Shown in pieces: positions 54,207 to 64,000 of a stretch of DNA of 64,000 nucleotides. A model generated the notes under the pieces. It ran no database searches, was not told where the DNA came from, and was given only the letters and a program-made list of their open reading frames with translations. Position numbers and translations under genes: made by a program. How positions within the stretch are numbered: position 1 is the stretch's first letter; every line of letters starts with the position of its first letter. Source of the DNA: Pogonophryne albipinna (Eukaryota > Chordata > Actinopteri > Perciformes > Artedidraconidae); contig CM053251.1 of NCBI GenBank assembly GCA_028583405.1, positions 5,676,983 to 5,740,982 on the forward strand, in the 5' to 3' direction.

Positions 54207-57200
54207 TCTGAAACAGAAAACACAGACTGTAACTTCACCAGAATCACTTAAGAATCCATCTTTCTTTCTCTCTTCTTACCTACCTGCCTGCTGTCTCTCC
54301 TTCTCTGACTGGATCAGCTTTATGAAGGCTCACGGTTGTAAACCTAGCGATTTCTCCGAGGACTCCTTGTTGCCGTGAGGATTGGGGGGGTTGGCATGGT
54401 GATGCGGGTCACTGGGGATCAGGAGTCCAGTGTTTGGCTGCCGGAGAGGGAACAGATGCTGCTGTGAGTTTCACGTGAAGGCTGTGCTATTAATCGGCAG
54501 ATGGAGGTTGTACAAACGTTACCTGAAGGCAAAGATGGAGCCTGAAGAGGTTCAGCCAGCAGGTTATTGTGTTTACTTATATTGGAAGCACCCTTAAATC
54601 TGATGTTAAGAGGATGAATGAATTCATGGATTTATTTTATATTTTAGGCTCCTTCTAAATAAAGGAAATTACCTGTCAATGAAACTAACTTGTCATTAAT
54701 TGGCTTGTGAAGAATGTTTATCCATCTTATCTTAAAACAAATTGCTTGTGTTTTCAGTAATTCAGAAGTCACTGTTAAAAGATTCATCCTTTATCTTTTG
54801 ACTGTCTAAGTCTTTTCTTTTGTTCTACGATTACTGTACATGTTGATTACTATGGTGAAAAAAACAACAGGGAATGGAAGCTTTTATAAACCATCTATCT
54901 TTAAAGTCTCCATTGACAAAAACACTATTTTGACTTGCAGAGTACGGTAGTTGCTGGTCTACCGCTGCCTCGAAGACATCGTTTGTTTGTGTTTTGGAGT
55001 TACTTTGGGCAATCCTAACTAACCAGAGTCACAAAATAACACAAACACACTTACCGATCGACACAGGGGTAAACCAGCAGCTCTCTTGTTCTGAGAGGTA
55101 AAATGACTGTTTTTGTCAATGGAGTTTGGTGGCTCTGAAGAAACCATAGATTACAGCTTTATAAATGTGTTTTAGGTGAGCTTTAAAAAAAAAATGGCTA
55201 CATGATTTGATGCTTTAAGAGCAGTACATTGCTCTGCTTCCATATCCATATTACTGTCTGCCTCTCTAAACTTGGCGTGTGCCAACCGCCGTCAACTGTA
55301 TGTAATACACCGATTATAACTAAGTACCTCATACATCCCAGCTTCAAAACATACAAACTATCCCTTTAAGATTATCGAACAAACAGGCAAGACATCAAAA
55401 CACATTACAGTAGAAAACAGCATAATTTACTTTAAAATAATGTGAAATTCCCTAAACTCACTGTAATTAATGTAGAAATTACCCCTGCATGGCTATTTCA
55501 GCGTCATGTTTGATACCGTGTGTCTACTTGGAAAACCGTAACATGACAACATTTGGGAAGCCCTATGATTGAAGAGATTAAAAAAGTAATTGCTGGGCAC
55601 GTCCTAAATCTCCTATGTGTTCAGTGACGCTGCCTGAACATAAAAGCATGTGTGGTCGACATAAACAAGGCCAGTATTTTCTGACTTTACATGTGAAGCA
55701 GGCAGGAAGAGAGGGAGTGTGTTTGGTCATCAGACTTCCTCACACACCACAATGGAAATCTGCTCCACAGTCCGGAGGCAGGAATGTGCTAACACCCCAA
55801 ACAGCACCAGAGGATAGTTTAAACGGGACCAATGTGTCCGCTGGGATCATCCATTAACCAAAGAATCAATTCACCTGCTGATGATAAAACACTATTTGCA
55901 AAGACGTTCACTTGGACTGTACTTTGTCACAGGTAATGATAATCTCAGCATGCTAACAAGCCCAATAATGATGACGCTGGATTTTAGCATGCTAACATTA
56001 GCTAAACAAGTGCAGCTAGGGCTGATGGGAATGTTTGGACACAAAGCAAAGTCCTAGACATATTAAACATTTGATCTGATGAATGTGCCGAATGAAAGCT
56101 TTTGTCTCATTCACTAGGCAAGCATTCATCGTAAATATCTTTATCCAACTTATAGAAATAAGAAGACTACACATGTATTTTCAGCCTGGACTTCAGCAGA
56201 GCATGAGAGAGTCTAACAAACGCAGGAAGTGTGCGTCACAGGAAAGAAACTCGGACTCTTTGTTTCTGGCAGAGATGATGTAATATATCCAACACAGAGC
56301 AGAGAGTGCGAGGATGAGATACTGCAGGTACGAGGAGGGCTGTTTACGTTATCAAGAGTTATTTTCATTCTTTTGTGTAACTGTACTTAATATTAATCTA
56401 ACATGGAGATAATCAGCCAAAACCTAGCAGTGGAAAGTGAGAACTATTATGACAACTCATTTTAATAAAAAAATGAGCAAACTCAAAGTGCATAAATGTG
56501 TTAAAATCACCTCCACATTTACAAGCTGCAACATAAACGTGATTTAATGAAAGACCACTTTTATAATTAAGCAATAGCTCACGACAGGCCGTGGTATATG
56601 CTCATTATATCACAGCTAAGCGGCGTGGTTCGGCCCGACGCGAAGGCAACTGCAGGCAGTTTGCTTTTCAGCCCAACGGTATACTGTTTTTCTCAGACGC
56701 GGAGGGATACTGACTTGTTGTGAAAAGTAACTTACAATTCTACCCGTGGTATACGCTCAGTATATCACGGCTAAGAACCAATCAGATTGCTTGATTTGAC
56801 TTGTCCGTTTTATAATCAATAATATAAATCATGAAAATAATGATGTTTGTTTTGAGTCTAATGCTGATTTAGTTTAAAAGGACTTTTACATGTAGAATAT
56901 AGGTGTTATTGATATTTTCATTCATGCCTTGAGTTTTCTTCCACTTCTGTCAACAGAGTAATATTCAACCAGGTCGTTTCTTTCTCCGTGGTTCGCAGCA
57001 GGTGAAACTGTTTATATTTCCGGCAGCAGACGGACGGAGAGCCGGTTGTTTGGATTAAATAAAAGAACAAAAGGTGATTGATGTGAGAAATGACAGCTAC
57101 CACAGCTGAACAAAGAGCAGATACACGTCCAGTGAAAGTCTCCATTATATTACAATATAGTCATCAACTTCATCTTTCTGCCCCTCATTAACTTCACTGA

Positions 57201-59898
57201 GCTCCTCCATTAGTGGGGAATTAAAAGAGGGGAAACACCTTGAGACTTTAGTGACATTATCACAAATATTATGATGTCTTCCTGTTAAGCCCCATTTCCC
57301 CGGGGGCGAGGGGAAAATAGCAACATCTGCAAGAAACAGCATCTGAGGGCTTCTTAACATTTAAAAACCTATGAATGTGTCATACCCACTTAACGGGAAG
57401 AAACTCAGCTATCAGACGATATGAACCAAAACATAAGGGTAATAACAAAGGCTCCGAATTAGCCATGAGCGAAAAAATGCTAACACACTTAGCACAGAAC
57501 TCACGTAAAAATACCCTTATTACTTACTGAAAAACAGGCTCGACAGGTTAACGGGAATTTAGTCTAAAGCTACATTATTTTATTCAAAATAACTTAAACG
57601 CAGCAACAAGTGACCACATGGGGGGCAGCAGAAACAAGGTGTTGATATAACATTGATATGTTATCACCTTTTAAATCGAAGACATGCATTTATGGTTGGA
57701 ATAAAACACTGAGATCAACAATAACTTCAATTTAAGTCGAGTATTTTCCCAAGTGATGAATTCAGTGAAATATTGTGTCCTTTCCATCTGTGTTTAGCGG
57801 CTTAGTGCTCCACCAGCTAGTCGATTACTTTTTCTATCAGCGGTTTTATGCTCGACAGGTTGAGTAAACTTTTTCATTAAAAACAGCTAAACCAAACTGT
57901 TAAAGTTGTGGGACGTAAAACAACAAGATAAAAAACTCTGTAAAGCTGAGAGTAACAGCAGAGACTTCTTTCACATACAGGAAGCCTACATGTTTATATA
58001 CGTGTATTTATTAAAGCAGCATTTTATTTCAAAGATATGTGACACTTATTGCTCTGTGATGCTGTTCGGTTCATTTGGTTCAATTTAAAGCAGGAATTTA
58101 TTTGTAAATCCCCCAGAAAATAGAGATAGAAAGGCTGCTTTTGTTCTGCAGTGCACCTTTAACAATCACTTGATGCAATATAGTTAAATGTGTGATAAAA
58201 TCGACCTTTTCAGATAAGCTTGTGTTTGCTTTTAATCTCAACCTTTAATTTAAAATGTTACCGTGTGAACTGAGCCTCCTGTTATAATACACATTTCATA
58301 TCCTCGTTATTTGCATGCTGCTCTGCACAAAGCGTCTGTCCTGACTGATAGCTATCAAGAGACGTTATATTCAACATTTGAGGGAAAGGAAATAGTTGTA
58401 TGAGGGTAACAATTTGCTTAGATTTGGATGCTTTGGTCGTAGTTTGATGTAAGACTGTTTCTAATTCCAAGCATTCACTAATTGAGATAAGTGTGGCTGC
58501 TCAGCTGATAACAGAAAGAGTCTAAAGGTGAGAGTCGACTCACACGTTTCGCTATCTGACAGAACAGAGATCTGCAGTCACTCAGGTTTCTGCACAACAG
58601 TTTCAAGACAGCAGTGTGAATATCTGCAGATGAGTTTATCTTTGGGTAACAGTTAAGATAAGTCACAACTGATCACCTCTTTCACGAGGTAGTGTTTGTT
58701 TGCAGAAACTCTATGGCTCAATTAATGGATTTTAATCATAATACATTTAATTAATAACTACTCAAAGACACTTTACCTGAAGGTTTTTCAACTGCAACAC
58801 TTGATCTCAAAGGGACATTACTCATGGACTCTTTTTTGACGATTTGAAAGAAGACTTTTTGGTTAATAATAATCTTTTTTTGGTACATTTTAATCCAAAT
58901 ATATGAAAGTGAATACTACGTTTCCTATTGAGTTTCTTTCATTTGTAAAAGCTTTGAAGTTAATGAAAAACAAGAATGCAACAACATTGTTTTGGACATG
59001 AAATCCCTAGACTCCTTTGCCTTTAGTATTATTATTATTTGATATTGTAAAGTCTTGTTTAAGGATTCATTAAGAGTTGTAAGACTTTCACAGGTAATCT
59101 TGACTTTTGTTTTTTATCTGTCTTTTTTTTGTATGCACCTTATTCTAGTCAATTATTGCAAACACATCTCAAAGCCATGTTGTTTTGTGCATTACAAATG
59201 ACACTTGTTAAACTGAGCCTTGGAGCTGTGAGTTTGACACCTCATAATCCAAACAGAGAGTTGAAGTTCTCCTCTCAGGGTGTGAAGAGGAGTGAGGTTT
59301 AAATCTGGAGAACATGATGTCACGCTCTAACAATGTGAGCAGCGACATCCTCTCTGAGGCACAGCTTCCTCTGACATATAACGGTCTCCTTTCATGCAGC
59401 TTTCATCATCAAATATGTTAAAAACCAGGGCTGCAGCACCACAAACCAGAGACGGACATTTTCTGAGTATTTCAGCTTCCAAACATTTAAGTTTGTAGGC
59501 CTAATTGTTTTAGTTCGTAGACTTAATATCATTAAAATACACACATCCAAGTTAACGTAAATACAAAAGTAGTCAAGTTTCAGAATTTGTGAAGGTAGAA
59601 AAACAACAAAACACTGAACAGAACATTATCAAACAGTTCTACATCAATTAAATGCAAAAAACAGAATTAATGAGTTAATTTAATGTACTTTCTTGTGTTT
59701 AGTCAAACATTTTTAAGGGGGTGGGGTTGAATTGTGGAGGACCATGGACTCATGACCTCCGTATCTGCACCTCTGCACAAAACACACCATAATATCACTA
59801 TATCCCGCCATAACAACAACTACACCCTGTGAATCAAACACAACACGTTAACCATGCATGCACACACCTGTTTGAGATATAAACACGTGTCTTCTTAC
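54207..59898 (-). other. Intron of the LRR gene, with a possible alternative first exon
   Basis: The intron is bounded by the donor GTAAGA at 59898 and the acceptor TTTCAG at 54207. A possible alternative non-coding exon ends with GTAGGTAAG at about 54288 and extends towards 54450. The rest is AT-rich with no recognised element. Short open frames (55615, 57145, 58282) show no family match. Confidence 0.45.
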
Positions 59899-60075
59899 CT
59901 GTGACGGTCATGTCCGCTGCAGGTGTCTCTCCGTCTGAAGCTGGAGAGAGATGAGACTCTTCTTCAGGTTTCAGTCTCCACAGCAGCGGTGAGTTCCTCC
60001 TCTCTGCATCCCGGCAGCAGCTCCCCTCCTCGGGTCAGAGGGTGTGTCTCCCTCCGAGCGGAATGTGGACATACA
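59899..60075 (-). promoter_or_regulatory. LRR gene first exon and promoter region
   Basis: The minus strand reads through GACACCTGCAGCGGACATGA to a donor CACAG|GTAAGAAG. The exon is GC-rich (GAGGAGGGGAGC, CGGAG) and likely non-coding except for the final ATG. Transcription probably starts near 60070. This is inferred from the splice signal and base composition. Confidence 0.5.
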
Positions 60076-60469
60076 GCTTCCAGATAGCTTGTGTGAGTGT
60101 TTGTGTGTGTGTAGTAATCATGTTTATTCACACACAGTGTTCGGTTAAAGTGCGTTTATCTTCGACTGAAACTGGGTGATTTAATCTTTACGTGTTTCAG
60201 TGACCGCAGAGCGCCCCCTGGTGGTTGTACTACGTTTATCATCAAACTGTTGAAAGTAAAAGTTCATGTTAATCTTATTGCTAATGATACAAGCATTTAA
60301 ACCTTTTCAAACTGGTATTTCCACTATAGTTTCGTGCTTGAAAAAGAGTTGTAATGACTTTGGCTACAAGTTTAATTGAGTTGATCAGTTGGTTTTTATT
60401 TAATAATTTTTTTAAAGTTTTTAATTTTTGAAACATTTTTTTACATTTTTTTTTATTTAATAATTTTGG

Positions 60470-60820
60470 AGAAAGTGCGCTAGAATTTGAAAATACACAA
60501 CCGGAACAAATCTGCCACTTCCTCACAGAGCCCCTCCTCCAACACACACGAACGCGCACATGACCAATGAGGGCACGAGATAAGTTTGTGCCCCGATGGA
60601 AGGCTGACAGGCAGGTAGGCCATCCAGTTACTTTAGCCGGGCCGGCTCAGATGATTGGTCGTGCTTTTTACAGCACCACGGCTTCCACAGATGACATTTT
60701 TTATGGATTTGTTGTCAAAGCACTTCAGATATTCATTGCTATCGGGATGTTAAGAGCATTCCATGGAATATAACAAACAGTGTATCTCGAGCCGGTTTCT
60801 CAAACGTACCCACCCCACCT
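60470..60820. mobile_element. Relative of the TTAA AGGGGGGG-type MITE
   Basis: It matches the element at 43275-44249, reversed: AAAGTGCGCTAGAATTTGAAAA against its right arm, and ATGTTAAGAGCATTCCATGG with CTCGAGCCGGTTTCTCAAAC against its left arm. The end CCACCT is followed by TTAA (60821-60824). The mariner MITE is absent, so that insertion is specific to the other copy. Confidence 0.75.
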
Positions 60821-60824
60821 TTAA

Positions 60825-61149
60825 TTTAATAAGTACATTTTCAGGTTTCCTTCCAGAAAGGTAATTAAAGTGCTTTGTTGACATACATACATTACTTGTA
60901 TTTTTTTTATATTTCTCATTCATTTAGAATTTAACTTGGGGAATTTGATGCTATTTTAATAGACATTTGACGTCCTATTTTCACATTTGTTCCAAAATGA
61001 CTATTTGTTGTGTACTTAAATTATTTGTTCACACATTGCTTCATCAGTTGTCTATTGTAATTGCTAAGAAATACCCTTTTCCCTTTATTTGCTTACAAAA
61101 CATTTCCCATCCTTCATTATAACACTTTTCTAAATCTTCCTTCTATTTA
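60825..61149. other. Intergenic, nothing recognised
   Basis: AT-rich sequence. No gene or repeat ends were recognised. Confidence 0.4.
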
Positions 61150-61510
61150 CTTCAGCGTCAGCTTTCTGTCCCCAGAGTCAGAACTAAACATGGAGAAGCA
61201 GCGTTCAGTTATTATGCTCCAAATATCTGGAACAAACTCCCAGAAACCTGCAGGTCCGCTGCAACTCTGACTACTTTTAAATCCAGGCTGAAGACTTTTC
61301 TTTTTGTCGCTGCTTTTAATTGAAACTGAGCCGTTGTGTTCATCAGTAAAGTGGAACTTCTGTGTGAACTATTCATATCTTAAACTGCACTGTAACTATT
61401 TATTCATGTACTTTTTATTCATGTATTTTTTCTTTTAATGTTTCTTTTATTATCTTTTACTGTTTTTAAATGCCTTTGTCTGAATGTCTTTCAGACAACT
61501 AGAAATGTTG
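61150..61510 (+). mobile_element. L2-type LINE 3' end
   Basis: It encodes the C-terminal tail (wording such as FSYYAPNIWNKLP in a damaged frame) and shares the blocks ATCTGGAACAAAC, GGTCCGCTGCAACT and TTTAAATCCAGGCTGAAGAC with 10230-10567. It is 5'-truncated, and the tail decays. Confidence 0.7.
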
Positions 61511-62331
61511 TAAGGCCTTCAGCTATGTATGACCAATAGATGGCAGTATGTACCAGCACTCAACAAGCTCAACAAAATCTGTTAACATACATTTACACAC
61601 TTTTCAACAACAGAGGCTGATATAACATGAATTATTTAGAAAATTATTGAAAGATAGTTATTTTGATAATCTATTGATGTTACATTTCAGATTTCTAAAA
61701 TGCCCCAAACACTAACTGTTCCAGCTTCTCAAGGGTCAGGATTTGCTTAATTTCCTTGAAAGTAAATACAAAATGTTTTAATATTCTGCCTTTACATTTC
61801 CAGATGATATTTTTCACAGTTTTTAAACATTATATAATTAATCATCATTAATGAAAAAACCATTGGGCACTAATACTAACGAACACAAACGTATACAAAC
61901 AGATTTATTTGATATAAAAGACAGGAGCAGTTTTTATAAAGTCTATATACACGGGTCAATGACAATAATGTGAAAATCTTTTGCTACAAAATTAGTGTAA
62001 ACATTTTTTCTGGTTGGTCGTTTTTTTGACTCTGTGACGAGAGTGCAGAGAACTTATTGTAAACAATGCACACCTCCCTCTCACTGAATAAAACACTGAT
62101 ACACGTGAAGAAACAAAAAGACAATATAAAAAGGAGATTATGCTGTTGATCGTTGTTAGGTTATATTGACACTTATTGAGTTGGCACCTCTCAGTCCATG
62201 CAGAAAATCACAGATGGAATATTGTAGTGCAGTTTTTGTTGCTTCGTGTGTCAGTTTTAAGTCCCAGGAGTCGAACACACAGACTGTATTTATATAATAT
62301 TCATATACAGACACTTGGTGGCAGCACTGCT
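61511..62331. other. Probable 3' UTR end of the right-edge gene
   Basis: No coding similarity. A possible AATAAA on the minus strand near 61900 could end the transcript of the gene whose last exon lies at 63881-64000. Otherwise featureless. Confidence 0.35.
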
Positions 62332-62600
62332 TAGGGATGCCAGTGATTATTCGAATATTCGATTATTCGTTGCAGTCTCCATAATCGAATATTATTTTAA
62401 AAACCGATTTTATTTATATATTTTTTTATTATTATTTATGTTTATTTATTTTGTTCTGGCTTAGTTTCAACCAAAATATAGACTAATGCTAATAATAGTA
62501 ATAATAATTGTAAATGCCCATTGGTCACACCACCAGTTTGTTTTACTGTAAACTCGGTCGAATAATCGATTTTGATCATGGTCAGTTTCTGGCAACCCTA
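62332..62600. mobile_element. hAT-type MITE, perfect 8-bp duplication
   Basis: It starts TAGGGATGCCAGTGATTATT and ends GTTTCTGGCAACCCTA. The flanks are a perfect GCACTGCT (62324-62331 and 62601-62608). Interior repeats of TCGAATAATCGA type lie near both ends. It is 269 bp. Confidence 0.88.
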
Positions 62601-63880
62601 GCACTGCTACAGTTTATCCTCTTCTGCAGCGAAATGAAACTAGAGAAGCTTCTCAACAACCCTTTGGACACATGCTACAATCTTAAATAAGTATTTTGAC
62701 ATTACAGCAAAAGAGTATTCTATTATAGCAAAAACAAACTCCTCCCGTCACCATAGTTTAGCCTCTTTGCACTGGTTACCAATTTATTTTAGAATCGATT
62801 TTATAATCCTACAGTACTTCTTGTCTCACGGTAGCCAAATGTTTTAGCGTACTGACATGTTGTTATCAACCCTCTCTTCTAACTCTCTGCAAGAAGACAA
62901 ATAAGCATATCTCAAACTGCTCAAGTTGCGTTAATGCAACTCATGATCTTCTTTAACATAAACGGTTTCTTCCTTGTGGTTCCTTAAGGTGAAGCAACTT
63001 ACACCTTTCACACCTCGAATGATCCGAGTTGTGTGCAGTTAATATTAAAATATAACTCTTCTTAACTTCTCAGATTGCTTTCATTTGAATAAGGGAGCAG
63101 ACACAAATTGGACGTCCACACAGCGGCGTGCGTTGACGCTTGCCGGCGGGCGTGTCTGACACTCGACCAACAACCAATCACATGAATCTCCCGCCCCTGA
63201 CACACAAGCAGCGGTTTGATTGGCTAGAGCTTGTACTGGCATATGATTCGATTGGCTGACGCTTCTGCCGAGGCATCAAAAGTTGAACATGGCTCAACCT
63301 TTGCAGCGAGCAACGCCAGCAACGCTTCCCACGATGCAGTTCGGATAAAAGTGACGTCACCCCATTCAAAGTGAATGGGCAGAAGCGTTGGAAGCTTCAA
63401 CGCACGCCGCTGTGTGGACGGGCCGTAACTTGTAGAGCAGAAGAGTGTTGTTTTGTTCTTTGGTATCTTCATTTCAAGAAACTTATATATTGGCCTTAGG
63501 TTTTAAACCACTACATTAAAAGCATGCGTGCTGAAACATGACAGTATTTAACATTTCATTGAGACAGAATGAACCTTACTGGAGCCAGAGAATCAGCTAC
63601 CTGTTTCCATCAGATCAAACTAACCAATAAAAGCTCATAGCTTATTCAGATCACAAACGCTGTGGTCATCTCTGAACAAAAAAGTCACCGCTATTAAAGA
63701 CACTCTGACTTTAGTTATATTTAGCATTTAGTTTGTGCCATTTAAACTCCCACTGACACATTTTCTGCCTCCTTCAGCCTAGAATACACTTTGATTGTCT
63801 GCTGACACACACCTTACGTGCTGCCTTTAGTCTTCACAAAGACACAGAGATTTGGGCTTCAGTTCTTTTGGTTCTGGCCA
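62601..63880. other. Probable 3' UTR with a small inverted repeat
   Basis: CGTCCACACAGCGGCGTGCG at 63112-63131 recurs in reverse as CGCACGCCGCTGTGTGGACG at 63401-63420. This marks a foldback unit of about 310 bp with no clear target duplication. Nothing else was recognised. Confidence 0.6.
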
Positions 63881-64000
63881 TCATGAGTCCAGGTAGATGG
63901 AGTAGATCTGGTTGAGGCAGCGGTCGACGCCTCCTGCCTGGAACAGGAAGCTGTCGTCAGAGTACCCGCCCCCCCCCTGCAGCTCCTGCAACAGGTCGAA
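63881..64000 (-). CDS. 3' end of an unrecognised protein-coding gene
   Basis: The last 39 codons are visible: FDLLQELQGG, then GYSDDSFLFQAGGVDRCLNQ and IYSIYLDS before TGA. A run of nine G on the coding strand gives four glycines and is read here as in frame. Good codon use and a sensible C-terminus support a real exon continuing beyond the window. I do not recognise the family. Confidence 0.6.
   Translation of the reverse strand, partial: FDLLQELQGGGGYSDDSFLFQAGGVDRCLNQIYSIYLDS

Overview
The window looks like nuclear DNA of a ray-finned (teleost) fish. It holds intron-rich vertebrate genes with canonical splice sites, dense small DNA transposons, L2-type LINE tails and a Ty3/Gypsy-like LTR element. 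All confident host genes lie on the minus strand. rps8, hectd3 and a best4-like bestrophin sit side by side; from memory, their orthologues also cluster on human chromosome 1p34. Exon models were assembled by hand from protein similarity, AG/GT splice sites and codon phase.

Layout. 1-3557: nested transposon debris. 5848-9334: rps8 (6 exons), with C/D-box snoRNAs in all five introns (three SNORD38 copies, one SNORD46, one SNORD55). 9585-12854: a hAT MITE, an L2 tail, then a TRIM-family pseudogene broken by a near-palindromic element. 13799-18883: a DNA element with ~380-bp inverted arms, carrying fragments of a CXC-type transposon protein and itself hit by two younger elements. 19200-19607: the 3' end of a LINE. 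20262-32560: hectd3 (19 coding exons, 857 aa), with at least six mobile elements in its introns. 33899-39503: a best4-like bestrophin (9 exons, 459 aa). 41614-48763: an LTR retroelement whose gag-protease frame runs into CNBP-like zinc knuckles and which has no visible reverse transcriptase; a foldback element carrying further nested insertions sits in its leader. 52994-60070: a single-pass leucine-rich-repeat membrane protein with tyrosine motifs in its tail. 63881-64000: the last 39 codons of an unrecognised minus-strand gene.

The genes do not form a pathway. rps8 with its snoRNAs serves ribosome production, hectd3 encodes a HECT ubiquitin ligase, and best4 encodes a calcium-activated anion channel. 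The most unusual features are the CNBP-like fusion in the LTR element, a TTAA-target MITE family carrying a 37-bp minisatellite of very different length in three copies (about 6, 24 and 1 units), the tripled SNORD38, and the CXC transposon whose coding fragments point in opposite directions.
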